NCBI RefSeq assembly: GCF_015206815.1
Contig: NZ_JADEXZ010000011.1
Location: 39,597-103,596 of the forward strand
Length of the DNA stretch: 64,000 nucleotides
Reading direction: 5' to 3'
Source: Fortiea sp. LEGE XX443
Lineage (GTDB): Bacteria; Cyanobacteriota; Cyanobacteriia; Cyanobacteriales; Nostocaceae
Both the position numbers and the translations under genes were made by a program. The first letter of the stretch is position 1. The number at the start of each line of letters is the position of its first letter. Under the pieces are notes generated by a model. That model was not told where the DNA came from and made no database searches. It saw nothing but the letters and a program-made list of their open reading frames with translations. Shown one piece after another: positions 7,290 through 17,267 of the stretch.

Positions 7290-8675
7290 TTAGTAACAAA
7301 TCTCTTTAAAATAAGATATATCAATATTGCCAAAATAAATAATCATCGCAATATTAGCTTGTTCTAAAACTTGCACTAACCAGTTGATACCGTTGGTAGT
7401 AGCAGATTCGTAGTGATGAAATAAAATTGCTAACCGTTTTTCGAGATATGGTTTAACTTTGCGGCAAATTAGCACAATTTTTAGCAATAGTCCGATAGTA
7501 ATTATCGTACCCTGGTTGCTAATCATGTCTATAAAATTGAAATGCTGTATGGATAAATGACTCTCAACTATTAAAAAATTCAATAACTGGCTACAGGTTC
7601 TCAAGATTAAAAATTCATCTAGTTTTTGGTCATCAGCTTGTGGTAGTGTGTTTTTTAACTGTGTATATAATTTTTGCTGCAATTGACGTTTTCCTGAGCC
7701 TCCAGCAATCGAAGTTATCAGATATTCATACAAATCGTCTTTAAAATCTCGAAAACAAGCAGTTTGTTGACTAGAATATAAAAATTTCTGTGCTAATTCT
7801 TGGTATGTGTAGTTACCTTCAACCTTACCGATAAAATGTTGAAGAGTGTCATGGAGTTGGCGATCGCTTAATAATGTAGGATTATTTACAGGCCGCAAAA
7901 TCCGCTCGGCTTCATCTGCTGAGGCTTTTTTTAATATCTGAGTGCGTCGCACTTGATAAGTCACATATTTAGATAAATCAACTTCAAATCGTCTCTGCAC
8001 CTGTGCTTGCATCTGCTTAACACGCCACTGGTGTTCAAAAGTGGAATCATCACTCATTAAACAATGTTCATATAAATAAGAATAGCGGTGAATTAAAGTG
8101 ATTAAAGGCTGATTTTCATTACTAATATTTACCTCTGTACTTTTCGTCATTACCTCCATAAATCTGCGTAATATTAAGTATTGTTCAGTTGCGATAAACA
8201 TTTGGATTAATTCGCGCAAACGCCTAATATTGCGATAACGAAAACTTGTATTTCTTGATCTAGTGGGTGATGATTCAAATAATTTTATTAGTTTTGGAAT
8301 AGCATGATGCAATTGTGGCTGCATGTGCCAGCGATTAATCAAAATATGACAGCAACGGTTAATAAAAAATTTAAACTCGTTTACAGCATTTTTAGATGCT
8401 GTAATTTTATCTAAAATTAATAATATTTCTGGCTCAGGATAATCTGCACCTTCAATAAATAAAGCTCGACAACGCTCAATCATCTCATTCGGAGATTTGA
8501 CTTGTACTAAGTGAAGCAAATGTTGATATATCTGCTGTTCTTCAGCACTAGACTGCTGAGAATTTTGGGCCAAGTATGGAGGTACATAAGATTGCTGGCT
8601 GGTGACTAGAGCATTACTCCCAGTAACCTGCCTTTTGGGAATTTTTTGATTTTTACAATTTATCCAATCATTCAC
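7290..8675 (-). CDS. unknown helical protein of cyanobacterial type
   Basis: The 461-residue product starts at a GTG. After a polar, probably unstructured N-terminus of about 60 residues it is a run of amphipathic helices with many paired aromatic and leucine positions, including a basic stretch RYRNIRRLRELI near residue 150. A hydrophobic helix near residues 390-410 (TIITIGLLLKIVLI) could be membrane-associated. No catalytic motif is visible. It is convergent with the nuclease gene, separated by only 13 bp. I do not recognise the family, and no function should be attached. Confidence 0.65.
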   Translation of the reverse strand: MNDWINCKNQKIPKRQVTGSNALVTSQQSYVPPYLAQNSQQSSAEEQQIYQHLLHLVQVKSPNEMIERCRALFIEGADYPEPEILLILDKITASKNAVNEFKFFINRCCHILINRWHMQPQLHHAIPKLIKLFESSPTRSRNTSFRYRNIRRLRELIQMFIATEQYLILRRFMEVMTKSTEVNISNENQPLITLIHRYSYLYEHCLMSDDSTFEHQWRVKQMQAQVQRRFEVDLSKYVTYQVRRTQILKKASADEAERILRPVNNPTLLSDRQLHDTLQHFIGKVEGNYTYQELAQKFLYSSQQTACFRDFKDDLYEYLITSIAGGSGKRQLQQKLYTQLKNTLPQADDQKLDEFLILRTCSQLLNFLIVESHLSIQHFNFIDMISNQGTIITIGLLLKIVLICRKVKPYLEKRLAILFHHYESATTNGINWLVQVLEQANIAMIIYFGNIDISYFKEICY

Positions 8676-9294
8676 TTGATAATTACCACTTTCAAACTAG
8701 GTTGACGAATTTTATTCGATTAGGTTTTTGTTGGTTCAAATTAAAGAAAACTAATTTCTATATTTACTGATGTTCCTGATTAGTTTCAGGGAAATAAATA
8801 TAAATACTTATAATGATTTCACAACGTCCGCGTGTAAAAAGCATTTGTACCAACTATCTAACTACATACAGGAAGACTATCCTACTTATGAGAAACTGTC
8901 ATGAGGGGGTCTACGGTTTATGCTGTGTACCTAGCCTACACAAGGAGTCCATACTGCCACCAATAAGTACAATAAAATTCTTGTAAGGAAGCCAAAATAG
9001 ATGGAATTTTTCAGTATAAACCTCAATAATTTGTCCATTTAACTCTAAGTTTATTTATACCCAATAGCCTGATTCAAAATTACATTTAACAAGTAAAAAA
9101 AGAATATTATTTAGTTAAATCAAGTAGATATAAGACTTTTCGTCTCAATATTAAATTATCTGTGAAATTAATATTTTGTTCTTATTTTAAGTGATAAAAA
9201 ATAGATCATTAAGTAAAAATTAGCTTGATATTAGAGGGTCATGTTCCTCCGCCTAGAAAAATTGGAGGATGTGACCCAACTAGCAAGACTAAAT
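8676..9294. other. AT-rich spacer
   Basis: No coding frame of convincing quality is present. The only strong structure is the hairpin at 9236-9277, listed separately. The promoter of the 461-residue protein gene should lie at the left end. Confidence 0.5.
9236..9277 (-). terminator. strong hairpin just past the transglutaminase gene
   Basis: GGGTCATGTTCCTCC pairs with GGAGGATGTGACCC across a 13-bp loop, with one bulge. It lies 18 bp beyond the stop codon of the minus-strand gene that follows. There is no T-run on the minus strand, so it may stabilise the mRNA 3' end rather than terminate by itself. Confidence 0.4.
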
Positions 9295-10926
9295 TCAAAA
9301 AGGTGGCAACTCTTGAAGAATTGTAAAGCGAATATGATTAATTGCTAAATCGCCTATGGGAATATCTTCTTTCGTGAGTCTGACACCTTGACTACTTAAG
9401 GTTTCAAAAGTAATACCCTTGCCAATTTCAATGTGATACCAACACAAGCCCATAAAAAAGCGAGTGGGATAAGGCCCACCATTTCCCAAGTCATCAGGAT
9501 TTGACTCCATTGGCAACCAGCCAAAATTTGGGATGTAGAACTCTAACCAAACGTGATTAAAATCTGGTTGTAATGGTACTCCTTGGTGTTCACCATATGG
9601 CGGACATTTGTACCTACCAACTGTGCGACAGGGGATGCCATTCAAACGGCATAAAGCTAGTAAAACACCCACATACTCACCACAAGAACCAACACCTCGT
9701 TCTAAAACAATATCTGGAGTGTCAATGTGGGGTTTAATGCCGTAAGATAACTCATCGTAGACATAGTTACGGATACTATACATTTTCCGTAACAAGTTGG
9801 TTTCAGAGCCAATGGCATCATGGGCTGCACTACGAACAATAGACGTATCCATTGCCAAATCGTCGTCATCTACTAGATAGCGACTTTGAAATTCTGCTGA
9901 TAATTCGGGCAAGTCTTCTACATCTTTAGGTGTAATCCGGTACTTAATTCCGCGTACTTCCAACAATGCTTTCCAACCAAATACATGCCGTTCACCGGGT
10001 GTCAGGGCATCAAATTTAAACACTGCTACCCGTTGCCCATCAATTACTTCTTCGGTAAAAGGAACACCAATAGGTTCAACGTGTTTGAGTTTTTGGCGTT
10101 CCGTTTCTGAAGGTAAGGCGATGCGCCATTCTACATCTGGTAGATACACCTCTTCTAAAGGCGAAATTTCCTCAGCGTAAGACATTTCGATGAGGTAGCC
10201 ATTAGAAAGGGCGTAGCGCTTATCAGGGTTGTAATGATAATACAACGGGTGAATGAAAGTCCGATCGCGGTAAGTTAACTCATGATTGGGGTCAGCGTTA
10301 GGATTATCTCGGATATAAGGCTCGTCAGAAGCATAGGCGACATAAAGAGTTTCCTTACCCTCAGCATCTTGATGTACCGCTATACCCGTAGGCGAATCAA
10401 ACGGTGTCAGGACACTAAAATTTACTTCGCCTGTCGCCCGATCCATCGAGTAAACTGTTTGTTCAGTGCGATCGCAAATCCATAGAGTTTCTTGAGTCAC
10501 TGTCACATTTTCTACACCGACCCCAGGGGCATAAAATTTGGTAATTTCTTTCCGCGTATTGCGGTCAAAAATCAAAATGTAACCCAGCTTTTGGCAGGTA
10601 ACATAGACTGTCGATTCCCAAACAGCCACACCATTAGCGGTATAGGGTAGAGTGGCAAAATGCTCAAGTCCTAAAGAACCAAGCTTAGACAAATAAACAC
10701 TATTGTCACGAGTTACCCACAAGGTATCTTCCCAAACTGCTAAACCAGTGACATCATTAAATTCTTTAACCTGATGAGGATTGATAATTTTACTGTTGTC
10801 AGACTCAGGATCAATCTCCAGTAGATGTCCTTTTGTGCTGTCAATTGCAATGAGTGTATCTTGAATGAAAGCAATGCCACACAGGGAGGCAGCCGTAAGC
10901 GGTCGAATTGTCCTTTGCCTAAACAT
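9295..10926 (-). CDS. propeller-transglutaminase protein
   Basis: The 543-residue protein has two parts. Residues 1 to about 220 show repeated blades (LCGIAFIQDTLIAID, GLAVWEDTLWVT, GVAVWESTVYVT, GIAVHQDAEGKETLYV) of an SMP-30/NHL-like beta-propeller. Residues about 360-500 are a transglutaminase-like core with the triad cysteine in GVGSCGEYVGVL (about residue 415), histidine in FNHVWLEFY and aspartate in ESNPDDLG. Such cores act as proteases or transglutaminases, usually on peptides or the envelope. No signal peptide is visible, so the protein is probably cytoplasmic. The substrate is unknown. Confidence 0.83.
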   Translation of the reverse strand: MFRQRTIRPLTAASLCGIAFIQDTLIAIDSTKGHLLEIDPESDNSKIINPHQVKEFNDVTGLAVWEDTLWVTRDNSVYLSKLGSLGLEHFATLPYTANGVAVWESTVYVTCQKLGYILIFDRNTRKEITKFYAPGVGVENVTVTQETLWICDRTEQTVYSMDRATGEVNFSVLTPFDSPTGIAVHQDAEGKETLYVAYASDEPYIRDNPNADPNHELTYRDRTFIHPLYYHYNPDKRYALSNGYLIEMSYAEEISPLEEVYLPDVEWRIALPSETERQKLKHVEPIGVPFTEEVIDGQRVAVFKFDALTPGERHVFGWKALLEVRGIKYRITPKDVEDLPELSAEFQSRYLVDDDDLAMDTSIVRSAAHDAIGSETNLLRKMYSIRNYVYDELSYGIKPHIDTPDIVLERGVGSCGEYVGVLLALCRLNGIPCRTVGRYKCPPYGEHQGVPLQPDFNHVWLEFYIPNFGWLPMESNPDDLGNGGPYPTRFFMGLCWYHIEIGKGITFETLSSQGVRLTKEDIPIGDLAINHIRFTILQELPPF

Positions 10927-11256
10927 CGGCTAGCAGTCTAACTAGGGAGTGCAAAACTTATATTAAGCATATATATTCAACGGTTTAGCACGCCTAGCAT
11001 CAATTTTGGTATAACCTTTAGACGTAACCGCAAATTTTTTGGGGAACAGTTTATAAAAAACTGTTCTTATAAACACTATGAATTACATAAAAATACATAG
11101 AAGGCTAACTTAAAAAAATTTAGTAAATGTCTTGAAACACATTTAAACTTGTACAAGTTACTAATAAATCTAATGTAACTTTAGTTGATGGATTTCTTGC
11201 CATGACTAAATTATGATTATGATCAAATTTTGTCACCTTTTCCTGTAACCTACACA
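10927..11256. other. divergent control region between the transglutaminase and Ca2+-ATPase genes
   Basis: This AT-rich spacer separates divergently transcribed genes and should carry both promoters. Its notable content is the pair of interlocking palindromes at 11044-11074. No open reading frame is evident. Confidence 0.5.
11044..11074. promoter_or_regulatory. two interlocking inverted repeats upstream of the P-type ATPase
   Basis: GAACAGTTT pairs perfectly with AAACTGTTC around ATAAA. Overlapping it, GTTTATAA (11049-11056) pairs perfectly with TTATAAAC (11067-11074). The two foldings are mutually exclusive. This could be a regulator-binding site or a switchable leader hairpin; position alone does not decide. 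Confidence 0.4.
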
Positions 11257-14118
11257 ATGTCTGCTAATTCTCTGCCTGAAAGTACCCCAACTTGGCATAC
11301 TTTGGAAGTTGATCAAGCTCTAGACCTGCTGGACAGTAAGGCAGACAGTGGCTTAACCCCCCAAGAAGTTGAACAACGGTTGCAAAAATATGGCCCCAAC
11401 GAATTAGAAGAACATGGTGGCCGCGGTGCTTGGGAAATTCTGCTAGATCAGTTCAAGAACATCATGTTGTTGATGCTGATTGCAGTGGCTTTCATTTCTG
11501 GATTTTTAGATTTTACAGCTTGGCAAGCTGGCGAATTAAAGCCAGGAGAAGTACCGTTCAAAGATACAATTGCAATTCTGGCAATTGTCATCCTCAATGG
11601 TGTTCTGGGGTATGTCCAAGAAAGCCGGGCTGAAAAAGCTTTAGCCGCACTCAAGCAGATGGCTTCTCCTCTAGTGCGAGTTATGCGTAATCGCAAGCTG
11701 TTAGATGTAGCAGCTAAAGAAATCGTCCCAGGAGATGTGATGCTGCTGGAAGCAGGGGTGCAGATAGCCGCAGACGGCCGCTTAATTGAGCAGTCTAATT
11801 TACAAATACGAGAATCAGCGCTCACAGGTGAAGCCGAAGCTGTAAATAAGCAGGCAAATCTTCAACTACCTGAAGATACATCTTTAGGCGATCGCCTGAA
11901 CTTAGTCTTTCAAGGAACTGAGGTTGTCCAAGGACGTGGCAAGGTTCTAGTCACCAATACGGGGATGCAAACAGAACTGGGGAAAATTGCCACCATGTTG
12001 CAATCGGTAGACAGTGAACCTACCCCTTTGCAGCAACGGATGACTCAACTGGGTAATGTCCTAGTTTCCGGTTCTTTGATTCTGGTAGCGATCGTGGTGA
12101 TTGGCGGTATCATCCAGGCCAGAGGTTTTAGCAATTTACAAGACCTTTTGGAAGTTTCCTTAAGTATGGCGGTGGCAGTAGTACCCGAAGGCTTACCCGC
12201 AGTCATTACAGTCACCTTGGCGTTAGGAACCCAGCGGATGGTACGCCGCCATGCCTTGATTCGTAAACTGCCAGCAGTGGAAACCTTGGGTTCTGTTACC
12301 ACCATTTGTTCTGATAAAACCGGCACACTCACGCAGAACAAAATGGTGGTGCAATCTATTTTCACCAATAACAGAACTTTTCGCGTAACTGGAGAAGGTT
12401 ATGCTCCGATTGGGGATTTTCAATTAGATGGTCAAAAAATTCCTGTAGAAGACCACCCTGAAATTCCTGGTTTGCTCATCGCCTGTGCTGTTTGTAATGA
12501 CTCGGTACTGCAAAAAGAAAAAGGGGAATGGGCAATTTTAGGCGACCCCACCGAAGGCGCGTTGGTGACTTTAGCCGGAAAAGCTGGTATTGAAAAAGAC
12601 CAATGGAACAGCAAGTTACCCCGTATCGGTGAGTTTCCTTTTACCTCGGAACGCAAACGCATGAGCGTAATTACTCAGGTAGAAGAAGTAGCTACAGGGG
12701 AACCAGCTTTTACAGGTGTAGATCCGGTACTTGCAGGGTTCATCAACTCGGAACCTTACCTCATGTTTACCAAAGGTTCACCAGAGTTAATTTTGGCACG
12801 TTGCACTGAAATTCGTTTGGGTACAGACTCAGCGCCATTGACAGAAGAACAACGCAGCCAAATTCTGGCAGTAAATGATCAAATGGCAAGTAAAGGCTTG
12901 CGGGTGCTAGGTTTTGCCTACAAACCCCTCACAGAAGTGCCACCGGAAGGCTCAGATGAGGCATGGGAGCAAAATTTGGTCTGGCTGGGATTGGTTGGAA
13001 TGCTGGATGCACCAAGACCAGAAGTTAGGGCAGCGGTGGAAGAATGCCGCCAAGCAGGTATTCGCCCAGTCATGATTACTGGCGACCACCAATTGACAGC
13101 CCGCGCCATTGCTACCGATTTGGGCATTGCTCAAGAAGGGGACAGAGTTCTAACTGGTCAAGAATTGCAGCGCATGAGCGACCAGGAACTAGAGCAACAA
13201 GTTGACTTAGTGAGTATCTATGCCAGAGTTGCCCCAGAACATAAACTGCGGATTGTACAAGCATTACAACGCCGGGGTAGATTTGTAGCGATGACAGGGG
13301 ATGGTGTAAATGATGCCCCAGCCTTAAAACAAGCAGACATTGGGATTGCAATGGGCATTACTGGTACTGATGTCAGTAAAGAAGCCAGCGATATGGTGCT
13401 GCTAGATGACAACTTTGCTACTATCGTTGCCGCCACCAAAGAAGGTAGAGTTGTTTACACCAACATTCGCCGCTTTATCAAATACATTCTGGGTAGTAAT
13501 ATCGGTGAAGTTTTAACAATTGCTGCCGCACCCCTCTTAGGTTTAGGAGGTGTTCCCCTCACACCATTACAAATTCTCTGGATGAACTTGGTGACAGACG
13601 GTTTACCAGCCTTAGCCTTGGCAGTGGAACCACCAGAACCTGATGTCATGAAGCGTCCACCGTTCAGTCCTCGCGAAAGCATTTTTGCCAGAGGGTTGGG
13701 TGCTTACATGATTCGGATTGGGATTGTGTTTGCGATTATCTCAATTATTCTTATGGCATGGGCATATCGCCATTCCCATGCAGTGATAGGAGAAGGACTT
13801 GACCCAGAACGTTGGAAGACAATGGTATTTACTGCCTTGTGTATGGCACAAATGGGTCATGCGATCGCAATTCGTTCCAACAACCAACTTACTATTGAGA
13901 TCAATCCCTTTTCTAATCTGTTTGTGCTGGGGGCTGTGGTTGTCACCACGATTTTGCAACTCATGCTGATTTACGTCCCACCGCTGCGGGCATTCTTCGG
14001 CACACATTGGCTACCGCCTACAGAGTTGGCGATTTGCTTTGGTTTCAGTGCCTTAATGTTTGTGTGGATTGAAATGGAGAAACTTTTCTTCCGTTTTATG
14101 GGCAAGAGAACCGTGTAA
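11257..14118 (+). CDS. P-type Ca2+-transporting ATPase (PacL/SERCA-like)
   Basis: The 953-residue enzyme has the full P2-type layout: an N-terminal cation-ATPase domain, the actuator loop [24 protein letters not shown] in M4 with the PEGLP calcium-site motif, the phosphorylation motif [10 protein letters not shown] at about residue 353, a nucleotide-binding [19 protein letters not shown] near residue 682, and six C-terminal membrane helices including [13 protein letters not shown] in M6. These match PacL-type calcium pumps of the plasma membrane. I prefer the ATG at 11257 because the upstream TTG adds nine unconserved residues. It is monocistronic by position. Confidence 0.92.
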   Translation: MSANSLPESTPTWHTLEVDQALDLLDSKADSGLTPQEVEQRLQKYGPNELEEHGGRGAWEILLDQFKNIMLLMLIAVAFISGFLDFTAWQAGELKPGEVPFKDTIAILAIVILNGVLGYVQESRAEKALAALKQMASPLVRVMRNRKLLDVAAKEIVPGDVMLLEAGVQIAADGRLIEQSNLQIRESALTGEAEAVNKQANLQLPEDTSLGDRLNLVFQGTEVVQGRGKVLVTNTGMQTELGKIATMLQSVDSEPTPLQQRMTQLGNVLVSGSLILVAIVVIGGIIQARGFSNLQDLLEVSLSMAVAVVPEGLPAVITVTLALGTQRMVRRHALIRKLPAVETLGSVTTICSDKTGTLTQNKMVVQSIFTNNRTFRVTGEGYAPIGDFQLDGQKIPVEDHPEIPGLLIACAVCNDSVLQKEKGEWAILGDPTEGALVTLAGKAGIEKDQWNSKLPRIGEFPFTSERKRMSVITQVEEVATGEPAFTGVDPVLAGFINSEPYLMFTKGSPELILARCTEIRLGTDSAPLTEEQRSQILAVNDQMASKGLRVLGFAYKPLTEVPPEGSDEAWEQNLVWLGLVGMLDAPRPEVRAAVEECRQAGIRPVMITGDHQLTARAIATDLGIAQEGDRVLTGQELQRMSDQELEQQVDLVSIYARVAPEHKLRIVQALQRRGRFVAMTGDGVNDAPALKQADIGIAMGITGTDVSKEASDMVLLDDNFATIVAATKEGRVVYTNIRRFIKYILGSNIGEVLTIAAAPLLGLGGVPLTPLQILWMNLVTDGLPALALAVEPPEPDVMKRPPFSPRESIFARGLGAYMIRIGIVFAIISIILMAWAYRHSHAVIGEGLDPERWKTMVFTALCMAQMGHAIAIRSNNQLTIEINPFSNLFVLGAVVVTTILQLMLIYVPPLRAFFGTHWLPPTELAICFGFSALMFVWIEMEKLFFRFMGKRTV

Positions 14119-14263
14119 AAAAAGTTAAAAGGTAAAAGTAAAAAGTAAAAAGAGCAGAATGTGGCATTGCTAGTTTTTTCCTTGTGCCTTCTAGCTTCTA
14201 CTTTTAGCCTTTCTGCAAGAATATTTACTTGTGCCTTTTACCTTTTGCTTTTTTACTTATACT
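14119..14263. repeat. A/T-rich hairpin-forming repeat between the ATPase gene and recF
   Basis: The 18-mer AAAGGTAAAAGTAAAAAG at 14128-14145 is the exact reverse complement of the right arm of a hairpin between purS and purQ (49564-49581). A complementary copy, with TGCCTTTTACCTTTTGC, lies near 14230-14250. The spacer can fold back on itself and may act as a terminator for the ATPase transcript. Confidence 0.55.
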
Positions 14264-15430
14264 ATGTATCTCAAAACTTTACACCTGAGACAGTTTCGTA
14301 ATTATCAAGACCAAAAGGTTGATTTTACTGCTGCCAAAACAATTTTGGTAGGAAATAACGCTCAGGGTAAGTCGAATTTGTTGGAAGCTGTAGAGTTATT
14401 GGCAACATTGCGATCGCACCGGATGGCACGCGATCGTGATTTAATTCAAGATGGGGAAGCCTTCGCGCAAATCAACGCCACCCTGGAACGACAAACAGGT
14501 GTCAGCGATTTAACTTTAACTCTCCGCCGTAACGGTCGCCGCAGTGTGGCGATTAATGGCGAGATAGTACGGCGACAAATGGATTTTTTAGGTGTTCTCA
14601 ACGCCGTGCAGTTTTCCAGCTTGGATTTAGAACTTGTGCGCGGTAGTCCAGAAGTCCGGCGCAACTGGTTAGATACCCTGTTAATTCAACTCGAACCAGT
14701 TTATGCCCACATCTTGCAGCAATACAACCAAGTATTACGCCAGCGCAACGCCTTCTTAAAAAAAAACCAAGATTCAGCACTCAGCACTCACACTTCGACT
14801 CCTTTCGACTTCGCTCAAGACAAGTCGCTCAGTGCCCAGCACTCAGAACTAGCTTTATGGGATGCACAATTAGCCATTACAGGCACAAGGGTGATTAGAA
14901 GACGCGATCGCGCTATTCAAAGATTAGCTCCTCTTGCTGCTGCTTGGCACACCCGTATTAGTGGTAGTACCGAAATCCTAGAAATTAAATATTCACCTAA
15001 CGTCCCTTTGGTGCAGAACCAACCAGAAGACGTACAACAAGCTTTCTTAAGCAAAATTCAGCAACGCGCTGTTGCCGAAGTGTACCGAGGTACTACCCTT
15101 GTCGGCCCTCATCGTGACGAAGTAGAATTGACCATCAATCAAACACCTGCTCGGCAATATGGTTCTCAAGGTCAGCAACGAACCCTAGTATTAGCCTTAA
15201 AATTAGCAGAATTGCAGCTAATCGAAGAAGTCGTTAAAGAGCCTCCACTATTGTTGCTTGATGATGTCTTAGCTGAATTAGATCCATCCCGTCAAAATCA
15301 ATTGCTCGATGCCATTCAAGACCGTTTTCAAACCCTAATCACTACTACTCACTTGAGTTCTTTTGATTCTCAGTGGTTGAATTCTTCCCAAATTTTGTTT
15401 GTGAAGGCAGGAGAGATATCAATAAAGTAG
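14264..15430 (+). CDS. recF: DNA replication and repair protein RecF
   Basis: The 388-residue protein starts MYLKTLHLRQFRNYQ, typical of RecF. Frames upstream are repeat DNA, so the ATG at 14264 is chosen. Walker A is GNNAQGKSNLLEA at about residues 29-41, the ABC-type signature is GSQGQQRTLVLALKLAEL, and Walker B is LLLLDDVLAELD. RecF loads RecA at gaps with RecO and RecR. About 25 residues near 168-194 (NQDSALSTHTSTPF and following) do not belong to the family: they are encoded by intergenic-type repeat DNA and sit just before the conserved LWDAQLA helix. The frame is preserved, so the gene is probably functional. Confidence 0.93.
   Translation: MYLKTLHLRQFRNYQDQKVDFTAAKTILVGNNAQGKSNLLEAVELLATLRSHRMARDRDLIQDGEAFAQINATLERQTGVSDLTLTLRRNGRRSVAINGEIVRRQMDFLGVLNAVQFSSLDLELVRGSPEVRRNWLDTLLIQLEPVYAHILQQYNQVLRQRNAFLKKNQDSALSTHTSTPFDFAQDKSLSAQHSELALWDAQLAITGTRVIRRRDRAIQRLAPLAAAWHTRISGSTEILEIKYSPNVPLVQNQPEDVQQAFLSKIQQRAVAEVYRGTTLVGPHRDEVELTINQTPARQYGSQGQQRTLVLALKLAELQLIEEVVKEPPLLLLDDVLAELDPSRQNQLLDAIQDRFQTLITTTHLSSFDSQWLNSSQILFVKAGEISIK
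14773..14846. repeat. intergenic-type repeat inserted in frame within recF
   Basis: The segment opens with the tandem heptamer CAGCACT, includes TTCGACTTCGCTCAAG and an inverted pair CGACTT/AAGTCG, and closes with another CAGCACT. The same heptamers occur in true spacers of this window at 34021-34056 and near 59741-59755. It adds about 25 codons without a stop or frameshift. Confidence 0.7.
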
Positions 15431-15433
15431 TCA

Positions 15434-15880
15434 ATGATCAAAATGGCAAATGACATTTCAATTATGCAAAAAATTAATCACAAATTAGACCCACACGAAA
15501 TTGCATCATTAGGTGCATCATTACGAGCAATTGAGCAAAAGCTCTTAAAACAAAGACGGAAAGAAGGATATACTAAAATTTGGTTTCAAGGTGAAGAACC
15601 ATATTTTGATGTTTTTTTTGAATTTGAGAATGAAAAAATAGTCTGGTTTCAATTTACTTTGCGCGGTAAAACAGTGTCATGGGATATAAAAAGACCAGAA
15701 TTACAAACAGGTAATACTAATGAGTTGTGTCTTGATGATGTGAGTTTTTATGCAGCTAGTAAAACCATCGAAAATGACACCCAAACAGATTGGGAATTTA
15801 TATATTTAGTTAAATTAATTTTAGAAACTAGGGCAGAAGAGGAAATTTTTGCTAAAGCATTAGCATTATTTAAGAAATAA
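15434..15880 (+). CDS. unknown small protein coupled to recF
   Basis: The 148-residue product begins 3 bp after the recF stop codon and so is likely co-transcribed. An internal ATG at 15443 is an alternative start. The sequence has an N-terminal helix (LDPHEIASLGASLRAIEQKLLKQ), a central beta-rich part with YFDVFFEFENEKIVWFQFTLRGK, and a C-terminal helix. It is acidic and soluble. I do not recognise it. The strand-rich centre resembles small immunity- or chaperone-like folds, but that is only an impression. Confidence 0.7.
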   Translation: MIKMANDISIMQKINHKLDPHEIASLGASLRAIEQKLLKQRRKEGYTKIWFQGEEPYFDVFFEFENEKIVWFQFTLRGKTVSWDIKRPELQTGNTNELCLDDVSFYAASKTIENDTQTDWEFIYLVKLILETRAEEEIFAKALALFKK

Positions 15881-15907
15881 TTTTCATTTTTTCACTTAAT
15901 GACAACC

Positions 15908-16363
15908 TTAACTATTTTCTAATTTCTTAAAAAGATTCAGCACTAAAATAGTCAACAAAGCAGAAATTAATCCTAATTGCCATAAACCACACCCAGCAGC
16001 AATTCCTAAAGCTGCTGAAACCCAAATCGCTGCGGCTGATGTTAGTCCGTGAACTTCAGGATGTTGCGATTTTTGGGAAGATTCACGGATTATTTCTCCA
16101 GCCCCAAGAAATCCCACACCTGCTGCAATACCCTGAATGACACGGCTCAGAGCATCAGGACTAGACTGTAGCATACCTGTTTGCAAGGGGATGAGAGTAA
16201 ACAAGGCTGAAGCCAAACTTACCAGCATATGAGTTCTTAAACCTGCTGATTTACGTCTGAGTTGGCGTTCTATACCAATAACTCCGCCTAACACTAAAGC
16301 TAGGCATAGCCTAAAAATGATGTTCAGCAAATCATTTGGTGCAAAGTAGTAGGTGTTTAACAA
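15908..16363 (-). CDS. MgtC/SapB family membrane protein
   Basis: The 151-residue protein has four or five membrane helices and the family signature IFRLCLALVLGGVIGIERQ followed by KSAGLRTHMLVSLASALF, then GVGFLGAGEII and LTSAAAIWVSAALGIAAG. The start is a TTG with the conserved N-terminus directly after it. It is the short form lacking the C-terminal cytoplasmic domain of Salmonella MgtC. MgtC proteins affect growth at low magnesium and modulate ATP synthase in pathogens. The cyanobacterial role is unknown. Confidence 0.88.
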   Translation of the reverse strand: MLNTYYFAPNDLLNIIFRLCLALVLGGVIGIERQLRRKSAGLRTHMLVSLASALFTLIPLQTGMLQSSPDALSRVIQGIAAGVGFLGAGEIIRESSQKSQHPEVHGLTSAAAIWVSAALGIAAGCGLWQLGLISALLTILVLNLFKKLENS

Positions 16364-17267
16364 TTCTGTTTTAGGATAGATAATGATATATGCTACTCTA
16401 ACTTAGCAACAGAATTGCTCAGGCTAGGGAATAAGGCTGAGGTAAAAAATATTTTCATGGTATTGTTGTTTACAAAGTTGATGCCAATTTCTATTTGGTA
16501 ACAGTGCTGAGTAAAAAATACCAGAATCTAATCTCTAGTTCTTATTTGCTTTTTGATCCGTTATTGATGTACACAGTTCATAATCAGGATAAAGAGTAAT
16601 ATAGCTTTAAATTTTTGTTGTAAAAATATTCTGACCTAGTTTTATCGGCTTAACTACACAGTTCCCTGTATTGGGAAATTTAAAGACATTTCCGAAAATT
16701 TGTTGATTCCTCAGTCAATTATGGCGATTTTATATTGTTGACTTCGTTCAGCACGGTGCTGTTTTAGGCAGATTAGATGTAATTGGGATTAATATTTATG
16801 GGAATATGAGTGATCTACACTAAAGGCAAAGCTTTCAAATTGATCAAATATCTATTTGAGTAAGTAGTCCGACAAAATTAAATTTATGGGTGGAGATAGG
16901 AGACAGGGTAGAGGTTACAGTCAAAAATTTGTGTAATTAATTCTGTCTGATTACTTATGAAACCTGATTAATTAAATAAAATTTTAACTTAAACTGCTGG
17001 ATTTAGCCGTAAACTCAATATTTGAAGGCTTTATCCCTGTTTAGGGTTTAATTTAGGACTATTGCATAAAAAATATTCATGAATCAAGGGGTGAGATTAC
17101 CGGAAGACATCGTGTAATGAGAAATTAACTCATAACTAGGTCAAACTAATCTTAAATAGATAACTAGAAATAACTTCTCTCGGCAGATAATTTAGTAAAT
17201 ATCCTCTGAACATTACCCAGAGGAAAAGCCTGTAGGGCAGATTGACAACTGATAAAAAATAAAGTGA
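16364..17267. other. 900-bp spacer without recognised genes
   Basis: The spacer is AT-rich and shows no frame longer than a few dozen codons in either direction. It separates divergently transcribed genes, so the mgtC and PEP-synthase-like promoters should be here. I see no RNA-gene signature, strong palindrome or terminator. Confidence 0.45.
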
